This document shows positions 21,101-32,110 of a stretch of 64,000 nt of DNA, piece after piece. The notes beneath the pieces are model-generated. The model searched no databases. It saw only the letters and a list, made by a program, of their open reading frames with translations, and was not told the DNA's origin. This stretch comes from Vicugna pacos (Eukaryota > Chordata > Mammalia > Artiodactyla > Camelidae). Each line of letters starts with the position of its first letter. The stretch's first letter is position 1. Location: assembly GCF_048564905.1 (NCBI RefSeq), contig NC_133019.1, positions 12,814,501 through 12,878,500 on the forward strand, in the 5' to 3' direction. The position numbers were made by a program, and so were the translations under genes.

Positions 21101-24100
21101 TAGACAGGGGGATAGAGGTTTCATTGGCTCTTTCCTTAGCGGTTTTCTGCTTTCCCAGGGCATGACGCGCCTTCTGCTTACTAAGATCCCCTTCTTCAGA
21201 GAAATAATCGTGAGCTCCTTTTTCTGCGAGCACTGTGGCTGGAACAACACGGAGATCCAGTCGGCCGGCAGGATCCAGGACCAGGGAGTGCGCTACACTT
21301 TGACCGTCAGGGCCCAGGAGGTAAGAGGAAATCACAGCAGTTACCCTAGTGTCTTAGAGAAAGCCCGGGGACTGGAGTCAGAGCTCTGGTTCAGGCCGTC
21401 CGACCTCGAGCAAATTTCCTTATGTGTCCAAGCCTCAGTTTCCGCCTTTGAAAAATGGCATCGGTGCTGTCATCTGTTCAGGTGAGGTGAGACTTGTGAA
21501 AGTGCTTTGTAAACTTTGTCCGATGGAATCAAGTGAGCAGTGGTTGCTATGAGTGGTACTCTCACCATTTGGGCAGCTGGTTCCATCAAGGTTCTTTTCT
21601 ACATGAGTAGTCTAGACTCCCTGAAGTGGAGAGAGGAAGAAACAGTGGGCCGGGGGCTCTAAGGAGGGCGACAGTGTGCTATTTCCTGCAGAGAACCTGT
21701 ACTGTTGACCTCGGTGGACTGAGAATTTTTCTTTTTGCCTAGGACATGAACAGAGAAGTAGTGAAGACTGACTCTGCCACCACTAGGATCCCAGAGCTGG
21801 ATTTTGAAATTCCTGCCTTCAGCCAGAAAGGAGGTAACGTTAAGATCAGAATAATTAGTCTGTTCATCTTCATGCCTAGCCAAAATCTTGCTTTCTTGCA
21901 AAATCCCTGGTACCAGGTGTAGTGGCTTGTGTATGGGTTTGGCCATGTAATCATTGTGATCTTCATTGGTTTCACATAAGCGGAAAGCTTAGATAAAACA
22001 GCTTGAGATGGTAGATAGCAATAGTAAGACTGTGATGTGCTTATTACAGAACTTTAACATCACTCTCATTAGATGTGAATGGAACCTTGTTCCCTGCCTC
22101 TCTATTTTACATATGACATTAAGGCCCAGAGAGTTCAAGTGAAATGCCCAGGCTCTTACAGGCACTTGCTAGGAGAGCCAGACTTACCTATCTTTTGTTC
22201 TTGTTGACCAGCTCTGACCACTGTTGAAGGATTGATCAGCCGTGCTGTCTCTGGCCTGGAGCAGGATCAGCCCACACGAAGGGTGAGCTGGGGTTTTCTG
22301 ATTACAGCAGCTCAGGGAATAATTATAGTATATAGTTGTATATACTTGTTGAGCTTCCTGTGTAGCTGAACTGCCTCTGATTGAATGTTGGAGAACTTGG
22401 GGGGAAGCATGCTGTGGTGCTGTGGCTGCCTGGATGTTGCTTGTGTTGTACCACTGTCCTTTCCATTGCCCTTCCCCCAGTGTATTCTGAGGCTTCTTCT
22501 CAGACAGACACTGTAATATTACCTCTGAAGAGCCTTTCCTAATACCCTTGGGTTTATCTGTACTTCCTGAGTGTTTCATTGTATCTTATATATATTAGGA
22601 TATTTCATACATATGTATGAAATAATATAATTGCACATTTAGTCATCTGTCTTCTTAACTGGCCGTGGAGCCCCATAAGAGGACTCTGATTTATATACTG
22701 TTGTCTGTAACCTGGCATGAGGGCCTGGGCTAAGTGGTTGAATGAGTGAGAAAATAAGGCTCGTCTGGCACCCCCCCATAAACTTCTAACTCACTTGCTA
22801 CTTCTTATTGTGAAGCCTGAGTCTCTGTTTCCACTCAAACTAAGATGGACGGTGACTTCCTGTTGGAAGTGATGTGGGCATGACAGGGAGTGGAGACACG
22901 AGGTCTGTCACCAGGGTCGATGCTATTACTCTCTGTTCATGTCAGGCAAACGAAGAAGCCATGGCTGATAGGATTGATGAGTTCATTGTCAAACTGAAAG
23001 AGCTAAAGCAGGTGGCCTCTCCTTTCACCCTGGTGAGTACTGAGGAACTCTAGGTGCCCTAGATTTAGGGGAGGAGAGACCATTAAGACTGTCTGAGATT
23101 TTTCTACTATGGTGCCTGAGTAGTCTGATGGCAGGTGGAGGATTGCATGTGATTTCTTGTTGTAACTGCTCTCTTTACCCATCTGTTAGATCATTGATGA
23201 TCCCTCAGGGAACAGCTTCGTGGAAAACCCACACGCTCCCCGGAAAGATGATGCCCTGGTGATCACACACTATAACCGGACTCGACAGCAGGAAGAGATC
23301 CTGGGGCTCCAGGTAAGTGCACTGAAGAAGCCAGAAGAATGCTCTGGAGTTATCTTGCACTCTGGATTGCTTGGAGTCAGTGGGAACTTATTTTGCTGCT
23401 GCCGTTCTGTGCACCCTGTCTCAGCACATGAATGCCTCTCATCCAGCTCATGGAAGGACTTAGGGTAAACTTTACAACACAGAACAGCAGGGGCTGTGAT
23501 TCTGTCTTAAGCTCTGTTCTTCCCTTGACTGGGGCTTTGCTTTTTGATTTCTCTGTTAAACCCATGAGGTGGCAACTGACATAAACAAACCAGAGCATTT
23601 TCTCTCCCTCCAGGGTGGGGTGTTGGGGAGGCTGAGATCTATGTGACGTCTGATTTGCATCTCTGTTACTTTAGGCAGAGGCACCAGAAGAGAAGCCAGA
23701 AGAGGAAGATCTCAGAAACGAAGTGAGTCCCATTGGCTACAGTGGAGGAAGGAGCAGAGTTGTGGGCTGAGACTGGTGCTATTCAGTGTCTCTCTTCCTC
23801 ACCACCAACACGGGCGGCCACCAGCATACCAGCTGAGTGTCTTTAGCCTGAGCAGGGTTCAGCCGCCTGGGAGGGCTCACCCTGCATCCCCATGTTGTGT
23901 TGCAGGTGCTCCAGTTCAACACAAACTGCCCGGAGTGCAATGCTCCGGCCCAGACCAACATGAAGCTAGTTCGTATCTTTTGTCAGGCAGTTGGGTTGCT
24001 CTTCATCTGACTCAGGCATGAAGATTATGTTCAGGCTGGAGAGTACTCCCTTCAAGGAAAGCACATGCTTTATTCTGAATGATGAGGAGGATGTTGACTT

Positions 24101-27100
24101 TGATGAGACTGTGCACCTTGGCTTTTGGGTTCAAAGAGCGTCAGGCCATGGTCTCTAGGCTCCTGTGTGTGAGCTGAGCCATGCCGTCAAACACTGGTGA
24201 ACAGGGATCACCGTGGGGTGTGACCTTGCCCTCTTCTGGGGGGCAGTCTGTGTTAGGCTGCTTCTTGTGATCTGTTTCCTGCATCCTGGGACCAGCAACT
24301 ATGTGTTTGGGTTTGTTCTTCCCCAGAGGGTGGTCTTGCTATCCTGGAAGCAGATTTCCTTAATTCCACCTGCCAGAAATCCCCCACTTTAAGGAGGTTA
24401 TCATCATGGCCACCAACTGCGAGAACTGTGGCCATCGGACCAATGAGGTGGGTGGGCGTCATCGCTGGGGAAGGCTGGCTTGAGGGTAACGCCTAACTTT
24501 CATCCATTCTAAAGCTGCTTAGGGTGAGGAGCTCTTGAAGGGACTAGGAATTACAGAGGAAAAATTAGAGACAGCATAGCTTATTGAAGACGTATTTAAA
24601 GTTGGTTATGTGGAAGAGAGACCCACTTTTGACCTACCCCTCAGAGGAGTGGAATTGCAGGGAGGCAGATTTTGACTTAGTAATAAAGAACTTTCTAGAT
24701 CTGTCTGAAAGTAGAATGGGCCACCCTGGAGGATTGTACATTCCTTTTCCCTGGGTATATTCAAGCATAAACTGTTTAAATTCTTAAACTAGAAAATTAT
24801 AAAGGGGATCTACACATTAGTTGTAGTTGGAAGTCCCTTTCAACCCCAGGAGTCATTTTTTTTTAAAAGGTGAATTTAGTTTCTTGGCACTTTGGGGTAA
24901 GTTTTGGCAGCTTCCTGGGCTGAGTGTTCTGCGTTTGGTTTGGGTGACTGCTGAAACTGTGGGTTTAAAAGGCACTGTCCTTTGTAGCTGTTAGAGGGCC
25001 TGATTGGAGGTCCAGGCCTACCCCCGAGGTCTCCCCGCGCCAGGTGAGGATCGGGGTCTCCTCTCCTGCTGCCCCTGACACTGCTGTCTATGCAGGTGAA
25101 ATCTGGAGGGGCTGTGGAGCCCTTGGGCACCAGGATCACCTTCCACATCACAGATCCCTCAGATATGACCAGAGACCTGCTCAAGGTAACAGCCTGCTTG
25201 GGAAATTCTCTGCATGTGGCTGTCCCTGCTGAGGGGAAATTCTTTCTTCGGTTATGTCCTGGGGTCATGGGGTGTCTCCTTACTTGGGTTTGAGGATCCC
25301 TGAGCATAGTTTATCTATGGTTGGAAGTGCAGATTCAGAAGGTGACCCAGAAAGAAAGGCTCTTTCTGATGACTTGGCAGCCTTTTGCCTCCTGTCTGTA
25401 AGAGCCCTTGTTTCTGGCCTCTGATGACAGGATGCTTGCCAGCTTGAAGCCATGACTCAGAATGCCCCCCTTTTTAGGCTGGTTCCAGGAGTGAGTCTGG
25501 CTTTAACTAGAGACTCAGAGAAAACTGGGACAGCTGACTTTGTCCCCAAGCTGTCCTTGGTGGTATTAATTTGGCAACAGGACTCTGGTTAGCTTTCTCT
25601 AGTGGCTCCTGATTTAAAGCCTAACTTGATCTCTCATCTCACAGTCTGAGACATGTAGTGTGGAAATCCCAGAGCTGGAATTTGAACTGGGAATGGCTGT
25701 CCTCGGGGGCAAGTTCACCACACTGGAGGGGATGCTGAAAGACATTCGGGAACTGGTGAGTCCCCTGAGTATAGTTGATGGCAGCTTCTGTTGGGTGGCT
25801 GTGGGGAAGGGGCTAGAAGACCCCAAATTTCTAGTTTTGGGGGCTGATAACTGGAGTTCCTTTGCTTTAAAGCTGATTTGAGAAACTTAAATGTTATTTT
25901 GGATTGTGATGATAAGTTTATGGTAAATTCAGAATGGAAATTCTCAGGCCTAAATCTTGGCCGATGGAGATATTTTGTGATTTTGCGTAAGTCATTTATG
26001 TCGCTGTAAAATGGGAGCATGAGGGTCCTTCCAGCACCTAAAACTCCTAGATGTACATGTATCTGTGTGCATTGACTTAAATCCATGTGTTTTGCCTCTT
26101 AGTGAATCATTTCACTTAATTGATTCTCAGTTGCCAGGCATTTTGTCTTTGTAAGTTGTACTTTACCTTGCATTTCTTCAAATGAGGACCATAGTTCCTA
26201 TTTAAGAACGTTGCTATAGTTTTGTTTCACGTTGCCATTTTGGCAGATAAAGCCACACAGTCTTAGGAGTGGCTGTCCAGGTTGGAAAGGTGGTGTGGCC
26301 TGCATGGAGACCAAGCTTCCCTGCTGGGCCCCTCCCGCCAGCTTTATGGTTAAGCGTAACAAGCAAAGAGCCAGCATTCTAGCAGTTTGGATGCCATTTA
26401 TTGCAGGTGACCAAGAACCCTTTCACACTGGGTGACAGTTCCAATCCTGGCCAGACGGAGAAACTGCAGGAGTTTAGTCAGAAGCTGGACCAGGTGAGAG
26501 GACTCAGACCACCTGGTCTGTGCTTGTGGTCTGGGGCTCCAGGGAACAACAGGCTGCATACCCTTTCCTGCCACATTTTAACATCTAACCAGAATGCTGG
26601 GGATTCTCCTGGTTTCTCTGTCCCGTGCTGTTTCCTTTCTTGGTTTTTTTCTCCTTTATTTTGTTGGAGCATCTTCACCAGTACCTCCTTGAGAAAGTGC
26701 ATGGGAAGTAAGATTTCTGGGACTTTACATGTCTGAAAATTATTTCAGTCTCATACTTGATTGACTAATGGCTGGGAATAGAATTCTAGCATAGATATGA
26801 GTTTTTATCAGAATTTCTGGTCTTTCAGTCTCCCACTAATGTCTCCCAGTTTCGAGTTTGGCTATTAAGAAGTTTGAAGGCATTCTGATTCCTGATCTTT
26901 TGTTTGTGACCCAGTCTTTTGATGCCTTTTTGTCCCCTGTGATGTGAAATTTCAGGATGTGCTTTGGTGTGGGTCAACTTTCAACCACCGTGCTAAGCAC
27001 TTGAGGGGTCCTTTGAGTCTGGAATATGGCTCAGTTCTAGGGAGCTCTTAAAAATGATTTTATTGCTCTCCCTCTCTTCTCTCTTTCTGAAACCCCTGTT

Positions 27101-29023
27101 TTGGTTGTTGGGCAGAGTTGTCTGGTTTTTTGTAATTTACTTATTTTTCTGTCCTGTTTTCAGTTTCTTTGTATTTGCTCTACTCTTGGAGATTAATTTT
27201 CCGAACTTTCAATTGAGTTTTTCATTTCCACTGACATATTTTTATTTTCCAAGACCTTTTTTGGTCTTTCAATACTTCCTGTCCTTTTTTTTTTTTTTTT
27301 TTTAAATAGCATCCTTCTGTTTAAAGGATGTAGAGTTTTTATTCTTGAGAATATTTTAATGTTGGGATTTTTTTTGACATTTTATTTTCCTTGCATAGTT
27401 TCCATTTCATCTTAAGTTGTTTTTTGTTTGTTTGTTTTTTATTTCTGTCTTTCAGTGTTAGAGGCTTTGTTCAGATGTCTGGTAATCATTGATTGTCTTT
27501 TAAAAGTAAAGGACTAAAACACCTGATTGGGCTGAGTCTTGTTGACATTGGACTCATTGGAGGGGGATTTAGCTTAGCCACGTCACTGAGGTAACTAATA
27601 CCAGAGTGGTTAGGTGTGTCCTCTTGGGCTGCTCAGATTCCCATCACTGGGTGTCCCATTTCCTGGCCTGAGAGTGCGGGCTTGGCTGGCAGTGTTCTGA
27701 GAGCCCAGCATGGGAAGAGGGCTGCGGTGTGGGTATGTCTGTTTCCATTAAGGGTACAGTCAGTCTCCTGCTCTTGACTTTTTTCCCCCTCTGCCCTCAA
27801 CTGGGCCAGTGTCCCCCAGTCCATGGCGTGCTGTGGTTATTTCTCCACAGAGTCCTCAGTCTCCTGTTGGGATGGGGGAAGGGCGGTTGTTGGTTTTTTT
27901 GGCGTGGTTAGGGATGCCGGAGTGCTTCTCAGGTAGCTTTCAGACAGTCCTTATTTTAGAACCTCTCATTCCATTTCTAGACGTACCTCGTTTCACAAGT
28001 TCTTAGAACTTTGGGGGGATTCTGCAGTGTACACTGGGTTTGTTCCTGTCTGGCAGACACGGTCCCTTCCTGCCAGGAGCCTGTGAGATTTACGTGCTCG
28101 TGCTGTGCCCTCTCTCCCTCAGATCCTGGACGGTGACATGAAGGCCCACTTTGTTATGGATGATCCAGCAGGAAACAGCTACTTGCAGGTACAGTAGACC
28201 TTCCCTGGTATTTCATAGAGAGATACTTTCTGACCTTCCTAAAATATGTATCATTTTTCCAGAAACAGAGAGACTTAATTCTGAATGAACTACTTTTTGT
28301 CAGGGAACCTCTTAGCAGAAATTGGAACATAAGGGAGGAAGCGGGAAGGTGGGATGGATTGTGATTATGTGTCAAGAGGGGAAAAAGGAGACCCCCAGGT
28401 TCCTTCCTCCTCTAGTCTAGCCGGTGTCCCCAGCTCTGAGCCCAGCAATGGAGTTTTCATCTTGCAAATCTGATTGTGGAGCAAGGAGGAATGGTGCCTT
28501 TTCCAGAGGCCAAGATAGGGAAACTGAAAGGCTATAAGCTATGACTAGTGAGATATTCTGGTGATTGATAGTAACTTCAACATTTATTGAGCAGTTATTA
28601 TGGGCCAGGCACAACTGTTCTAAGGTCTCTCCACAATTTAGACTATGCTGCTCTCTTTAGATAGGAAGTTTTTTAGGCAAACTGTTCCCTCATTCCGCCT
28701 GGGACTGGACAGTCCTACTCTGAGCCCATGTGGGCTCTGTTGCTGCCTGTGAGTTGAGCCTAGCCATGAGGTGTTGGAGGCCCTTAGAAATAAAGAACTC
28801 ATGAAGTTTTTGGGGAAGTGGGAATTGGAAGCTGCTGGGGGAGAGAGGATCTCAGGATGGCACAGGCACTGACAGTCTGGCCTTGCAGAATGTGTACGCA
28901 CCTGAGGACGATCCTGAGATGAAGGTGGAGCATTACAAGCGCACATTTGACCAAAACGAGGAGCTCGGGCTGAACGACATGAAGACGGAAGGCTATGAGA
29001 CAGGCCTGGCTTCCCCGCGGTAG
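20779..29023 (+). CDS. ZPR1: Zinc finger protein ZPR1 (ZNF259)
   Basis: Fourteen coding exons: 20779-20946, 21159-21320, 21743-21833, 22212-22282, 22946-23032, 23190-23312, 23675-23722, 23906-23972, 24377-24447, 25096-25185, 25645-25755, 26407-26493, 28123-28188, 28889-29023. Together they encode 458 aa (human 459), and every junction keeps phase. ZPR1 is a eukaryotic protein that moves from cytoplasm to nucleus on growth stimulation. It binds inactive EGFR, eEF1A and the SMN complex. Two ZPR1-type C4 zinc fingers are visible: Cys50/53 with Cys79/82, and Cys258/261 with Cys287/290, each followed by its double-psi beta-barrel-type domain. Intron 8 uses a poor donor (gtatct at 23973); intron 12 holds a HAL1-like repeat. 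ZPR1 lies head-to-tail between APOA5 and BUD13. Confidence 0.97.
21370..21530 (-). mobile_element. MIR SINE in ZPR1 intron 2
   Basis: 'gactggagtcagagctctgg', 'cgagcaaatttccttatgtg', 'caagcctcagtttccgcc' and 'gtgaaagtgctttgtaaac' follow antisense MIR. Confidence 0.75.
26640..27480 (-). mobile_element. HAL1/L1 ORF1-like element in ZPR1 intron 12
   Basis: The + strand shows 'atgtctgaaaattatttcag', 'gattcctgatcttttgtttg', 'gtgctttggtgtgggtcaa' and 'caattgagtttttcatttcc'. Its reverse complement resembles L1 ORF1/HAL1 coding sequence. Same family and strand as 9195-10170. A poly-T run (about 20) is at 27283-27303. Confidence 0.6.
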
Positions 29024-29473
29024 CAGTGGGCGGTTCCCGGCCAGCCCCCAGCGCTGCTCAACCACAGGGTTATTACTGCAGTGGAAAAGGCTGGAGTGTC
29101 CCTTTCACCAGGCCTTGCCTGTGTAGGGAGGACACCTGGTCTGAGTTGGAGATCTGGGCACACTTTCTGAACAGCTTGTGATGGAAGTGCAAGCCTCTTG
29201 GGTTACTTGATCTTGGGTTGGAGGTTTTGAGTTGGCCTGGAAGAAACCTGGAAATGAGCCATCAGGCATGTCATTGACACTTTTTTTCCGATTAAGTCTT
29301 TACCCTCCCTCCACACAACACTTTCTCACCTAGGATTGGCACTCTGAAGTTGAGAAGGTAGAAGACAGCTACAAATGAAGTTTGGGAGTTGGTTTGGGTA
29401 TATAAACACTGGCTTTCAACAGGAGAAAGAGTCTTCTGAGGGGAAGGAGTCTAGCTCAGGTGAAGAAGTTCTC

Positions 29474-29479
29474 ATTAAA
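29474..29479 (+). terminator. ZPR1: ZPR1 polyadenylation signal (ATTAAA)
   Basis: An ATTAAA hexamer 450 bp past the stop codon, followed by a GT/T-containing region (29507-29535). An AATAAA further on at about 29654 lies inside an old repeat and is a weaker choice. Confidence 0.6.
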
Positions 29480-29589
29480 ATGGTGGCTTTCAAACAGCAC
29501 TGGCCTCTGAATTCATTCTGTCCTTGTTTGGTCTGCTGGTAGAGTTCAACCTCCTGAAGAAAATTTTCTCCAGAGTGAGCTGGCATTTC

Positions 29590-29830
29590 ATTCATTCCTT
29601 TAATAGATGCTTATGTGCTCACTCTGTGCCAGGCACATCATAGAACTGAACAAAATAAAGCTCTGCTTTCATGCAGTTTCAAGTGTAGTGGGGGAAATTG
29701 GCAAGCAGAGTGGGTGGGAGGTTGACAATAAACCCACAAGTAAAACAGTGTCAGATTAATCACCATGTTATGGAGGAATGTTCAGCAGGGAAGGAGTCTG
29801 GGTAGTGCCAGGGAAGATGGGGGCATTTGC
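29590..29830 (+). repeat. Ancient dispersed repeat, family not assigned
   Basis: 'actctgtgccaggcacatc', 'atgcagtttcaagtgtagtg' and 'gacaataaacccacaagtaa' belong to a widespread mammalian repeat. Relatives in this window are at 33300-33880 and probably 14960-15190, 34380-34640 and 46700-47060. Confidence 0.45.
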
Positions 29831-30540
29831 TTTTATTAGATGGAACTGCCAAGAAAGGGCAGAACTTAGACTGTGCCACTGGTCGTGAATCATTTGATCC
29901 TGCTTAACTTCCTTGTGAGATAGACAGGGTTAAGACCTGAGCTTGGGTCTTGTCAGGCTAAGGTTGGGTTGGATACTGAGTAGAACAGGTAAAGGTGGAA
30001 CTGAAGACAGAAATGGCAGGAGGTGATGGGTTGAGAGGACTATACTGGTACTGTTCACTGGAACAGAAATGTGACTTCCCAAACACCTGCTGACACCAGG
30101 GTGGAGGCGGGGCTGTGGAGTTCAGTTTGAGATACATTGAAGTGGACTAGAAACCAAGACAGGGTTGTGGATGGGGGACCCATGGGGCCCTCCAGCTAGT
30201 GAAGTTCAATGCCTCTTCTCACTAGTCCTCAGAGACCTGACCTGCTTTTCTTCCTAGGCCTGTGCTGTGACCATTCAGTATAGCCCAGTGGGTAAAAATG
30301 CATGCTTCAGGGAAGTGATCTCCAAACCTGTTTTGTTATTAAATAAGTATTTTCTGAGCATGTATCCCAAGATATGTGTATTTATTTATGAAGTATAAAA
30401 ATGTCTTCTTGACTATATATATATATAAATAGCAACAAAAATTTAACATAAATGGTGAGAGAAAATATACAATCAATTTTTTTTTCCCAAGAAATTTGGA
30501 TTACCTCTTGAACTCCAGTTTGCTAGCCTCTGCTCCCAAG
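29831..30540. other. No gene seen between ZPR1 and BUD13
   Basis: Spacer with no supported exon; a short (TA)n run is at about 30413-30427. Confidence 0.5.
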
Positions 30541-30544
30541 GGTC

Positions 30545-30690
30545 ATATGTTGTGGCTGTGAAGCTGAGCAACTTAACCTTTCCAAGCTTCAATTTTCTCA
30601 TCTGTAAAGTAAGGATAATAAAACCATCTGAGAATTGTGATGGTTAAATGAGATAATTCAAGTAAAGCTCTTAATGTCCACAAGAAGAAA
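30545..30690 (-). mobile_element. MIR SINE
   Basis: Antisense MIR core: 'gagcaacttaacctttccaa', 'cttcaattttctcatctgta' and 'tgatggttaaatgagataat'. Confidence 0.75.
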
Positions 30691-30844
30691 AGACTTTTCT
30701 CCCCAGACTTGAGTATTAGAATTCAATCTATAGTTTCTCTCTTTTGCTATGCCAAAAATAGGTCCAGGTCCTTTTCATTGGAAAATTCTACACAAGAGAT
30801 AGCTAGGGCCAACCAATAATATAAAATGTGGGGGAGATAGGTTA

Positions 30845-30970
30845 GAAACCTCCATGTTAAATTTTTTTTTGGAATATGAAAATGAATATATGTATGTATA
30901 TGCATGACTGGGACATTGTGCTGTACACCAGAAATTGACACATTGTAACTGACTACTTCAATTAAAAAAA
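30845..30970 (+). mobile_element. Young camelid-type L1 3' end (left of a tail-to-tail pair)
   Basis: Sense L1 tail 'tgactgggacattgtgctgt', 'acaccagaaattgacac' and 'actacttcaatt', then an A-run at 30962-30970. Confidence 0.75.
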
Positions 30971-30974
30971 AGAT

Positions 30975-31075
30975 TTTGAAAAATTGAAGTATAGTTAATT
31001 CGCAGAGTTGTGTTTCAGGTGCACAGGAAAAGTGATTCAGCTACACACATACACACACACCTGTTTTTTGTGGCC
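30975..31075 (-). mobile_element. L1 3' end (right of a tail-to-tail pair)
   Basis: 'aaattgaagtatagttaatt', 'cgcagagttgtgtttcagg' and 'aaagtgattcagctacac' are an artiodactyl-type L1 3' end in the opposite direction, starting within a few bases of the neighbour's A-tail. A CA-rich stretch (31044-31060) follows. Confidence 0.65.
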
Positions 31076-31239
31076 CTTGCGTGAGCTGAGGGTTTTTGCA
31101 AAGAAAAAAACACTCTTTTTCGGATTCTTTTCCACGATAAGAAACCTCCATATTTTTAATGGCAATTATATTGGGTTTGGAATTACTGACTTCTCTCTTG
31201 AATGGTCCTCGAAAGCCTGTTGAAGCAGATTCCTCTCCA

Positions 31240-31462
31240 CCTAAACATACTAATAAGAATAACTGACATACTGTGTGCCAGGTGCTGTTGTAATCATTTT
31301 ACACAGTAATAATATTACCTCAGTCCTTGGAACCATTGAGTTAGGTGTCATTATTATTCCATTTTGTAAATAACTTGCCCAAGGTAGTACAGCTACAATG
31401 TTACGGAACCAGAACTCAAACTTAGATACACTGCAACTCCAGAGTTCGTGTTCTTATCTACT
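31240..31462 (+). mobile_element. MIR SINE
   Basis: Near full-length sense MIR: 'ctgacatactgtgtgccagg', 'taatcattttacacagtaat', 'aacttgcccaaggtagtaca' and 'agttcgtgttcttatctact'. Confidence 0.85.
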
Positions 31463-31689
31463 AGCCTATGGTGCTTCTGAAGCTGCTGGGGGCAGAGGTC
31501 TTTTGGGGTCGTGGTTGTAGCCTCGGGGCTCCAACAGCGCTTGCTGTGTGGTCTGTTGAATGAGCAGAGGGACGGACAAAGAAGAAGCGCAGTTGTGCGA
31601 TCTAAGGGATGCAGACTGGGCCCGAGAAGCAGGCGTGTTTCTGCAAACGCTCTCACCTGTCAGCCTGGGCGGTTCCAAACACACCCACT

Positions 31690-32110
31690 TCCGGTCCTGG
31701 CCCCGCCCCCCGAGTCGCGGCCGTCTGTTTCGCGTTCAAGAAGTTTGTCCCCAGCGCCGAGCCGTCTCCCCGCCCGCGCCGCTGCCATGGCGGCAGCTCC
31801 GCTGCTCTCCAAGGCCGAGTATCTGAAGCGTTATTTGTCTGGGGCAGATGCCGGCGTCGACGGGGGCCCTGAGTCCGGCCGCAAGCGTCGCAAAAAGCGG
31901 CCGAAGCCTGGCGGGGCCGGCGGCAAGGGGTGAGTTGGCCCCGGTGGCGCGGGGTCCGCGCGGTTCGCCGCCCCTCACTTTCCCAGCTCCGCCCTCGGCC
32001 CGGCTCTTCCTGGGCTCCTCGCCCGCGGCCCCGCTCTTCTGACTGCTCGCCAGACACTGTCTGAGCCCGGAGCCCGCTCAGGCCGCTCCTCGCGCCCCTG
32101 GGCAGAATCT
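31690..32110 (+). promoter_or_regulatory. BUD13: BUD13 CpG-rich promoter
   Basis: High density of CG dinucleotides around the first exon, no TATA box, and an 'acttccggtcc' ETS-like motif at about 31688. 'ctgccATGG' is a strong initiation context. The frame is open upstream to 31511, but human BUD13 begins at the same MAAAP start. Confidence 0.7.
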
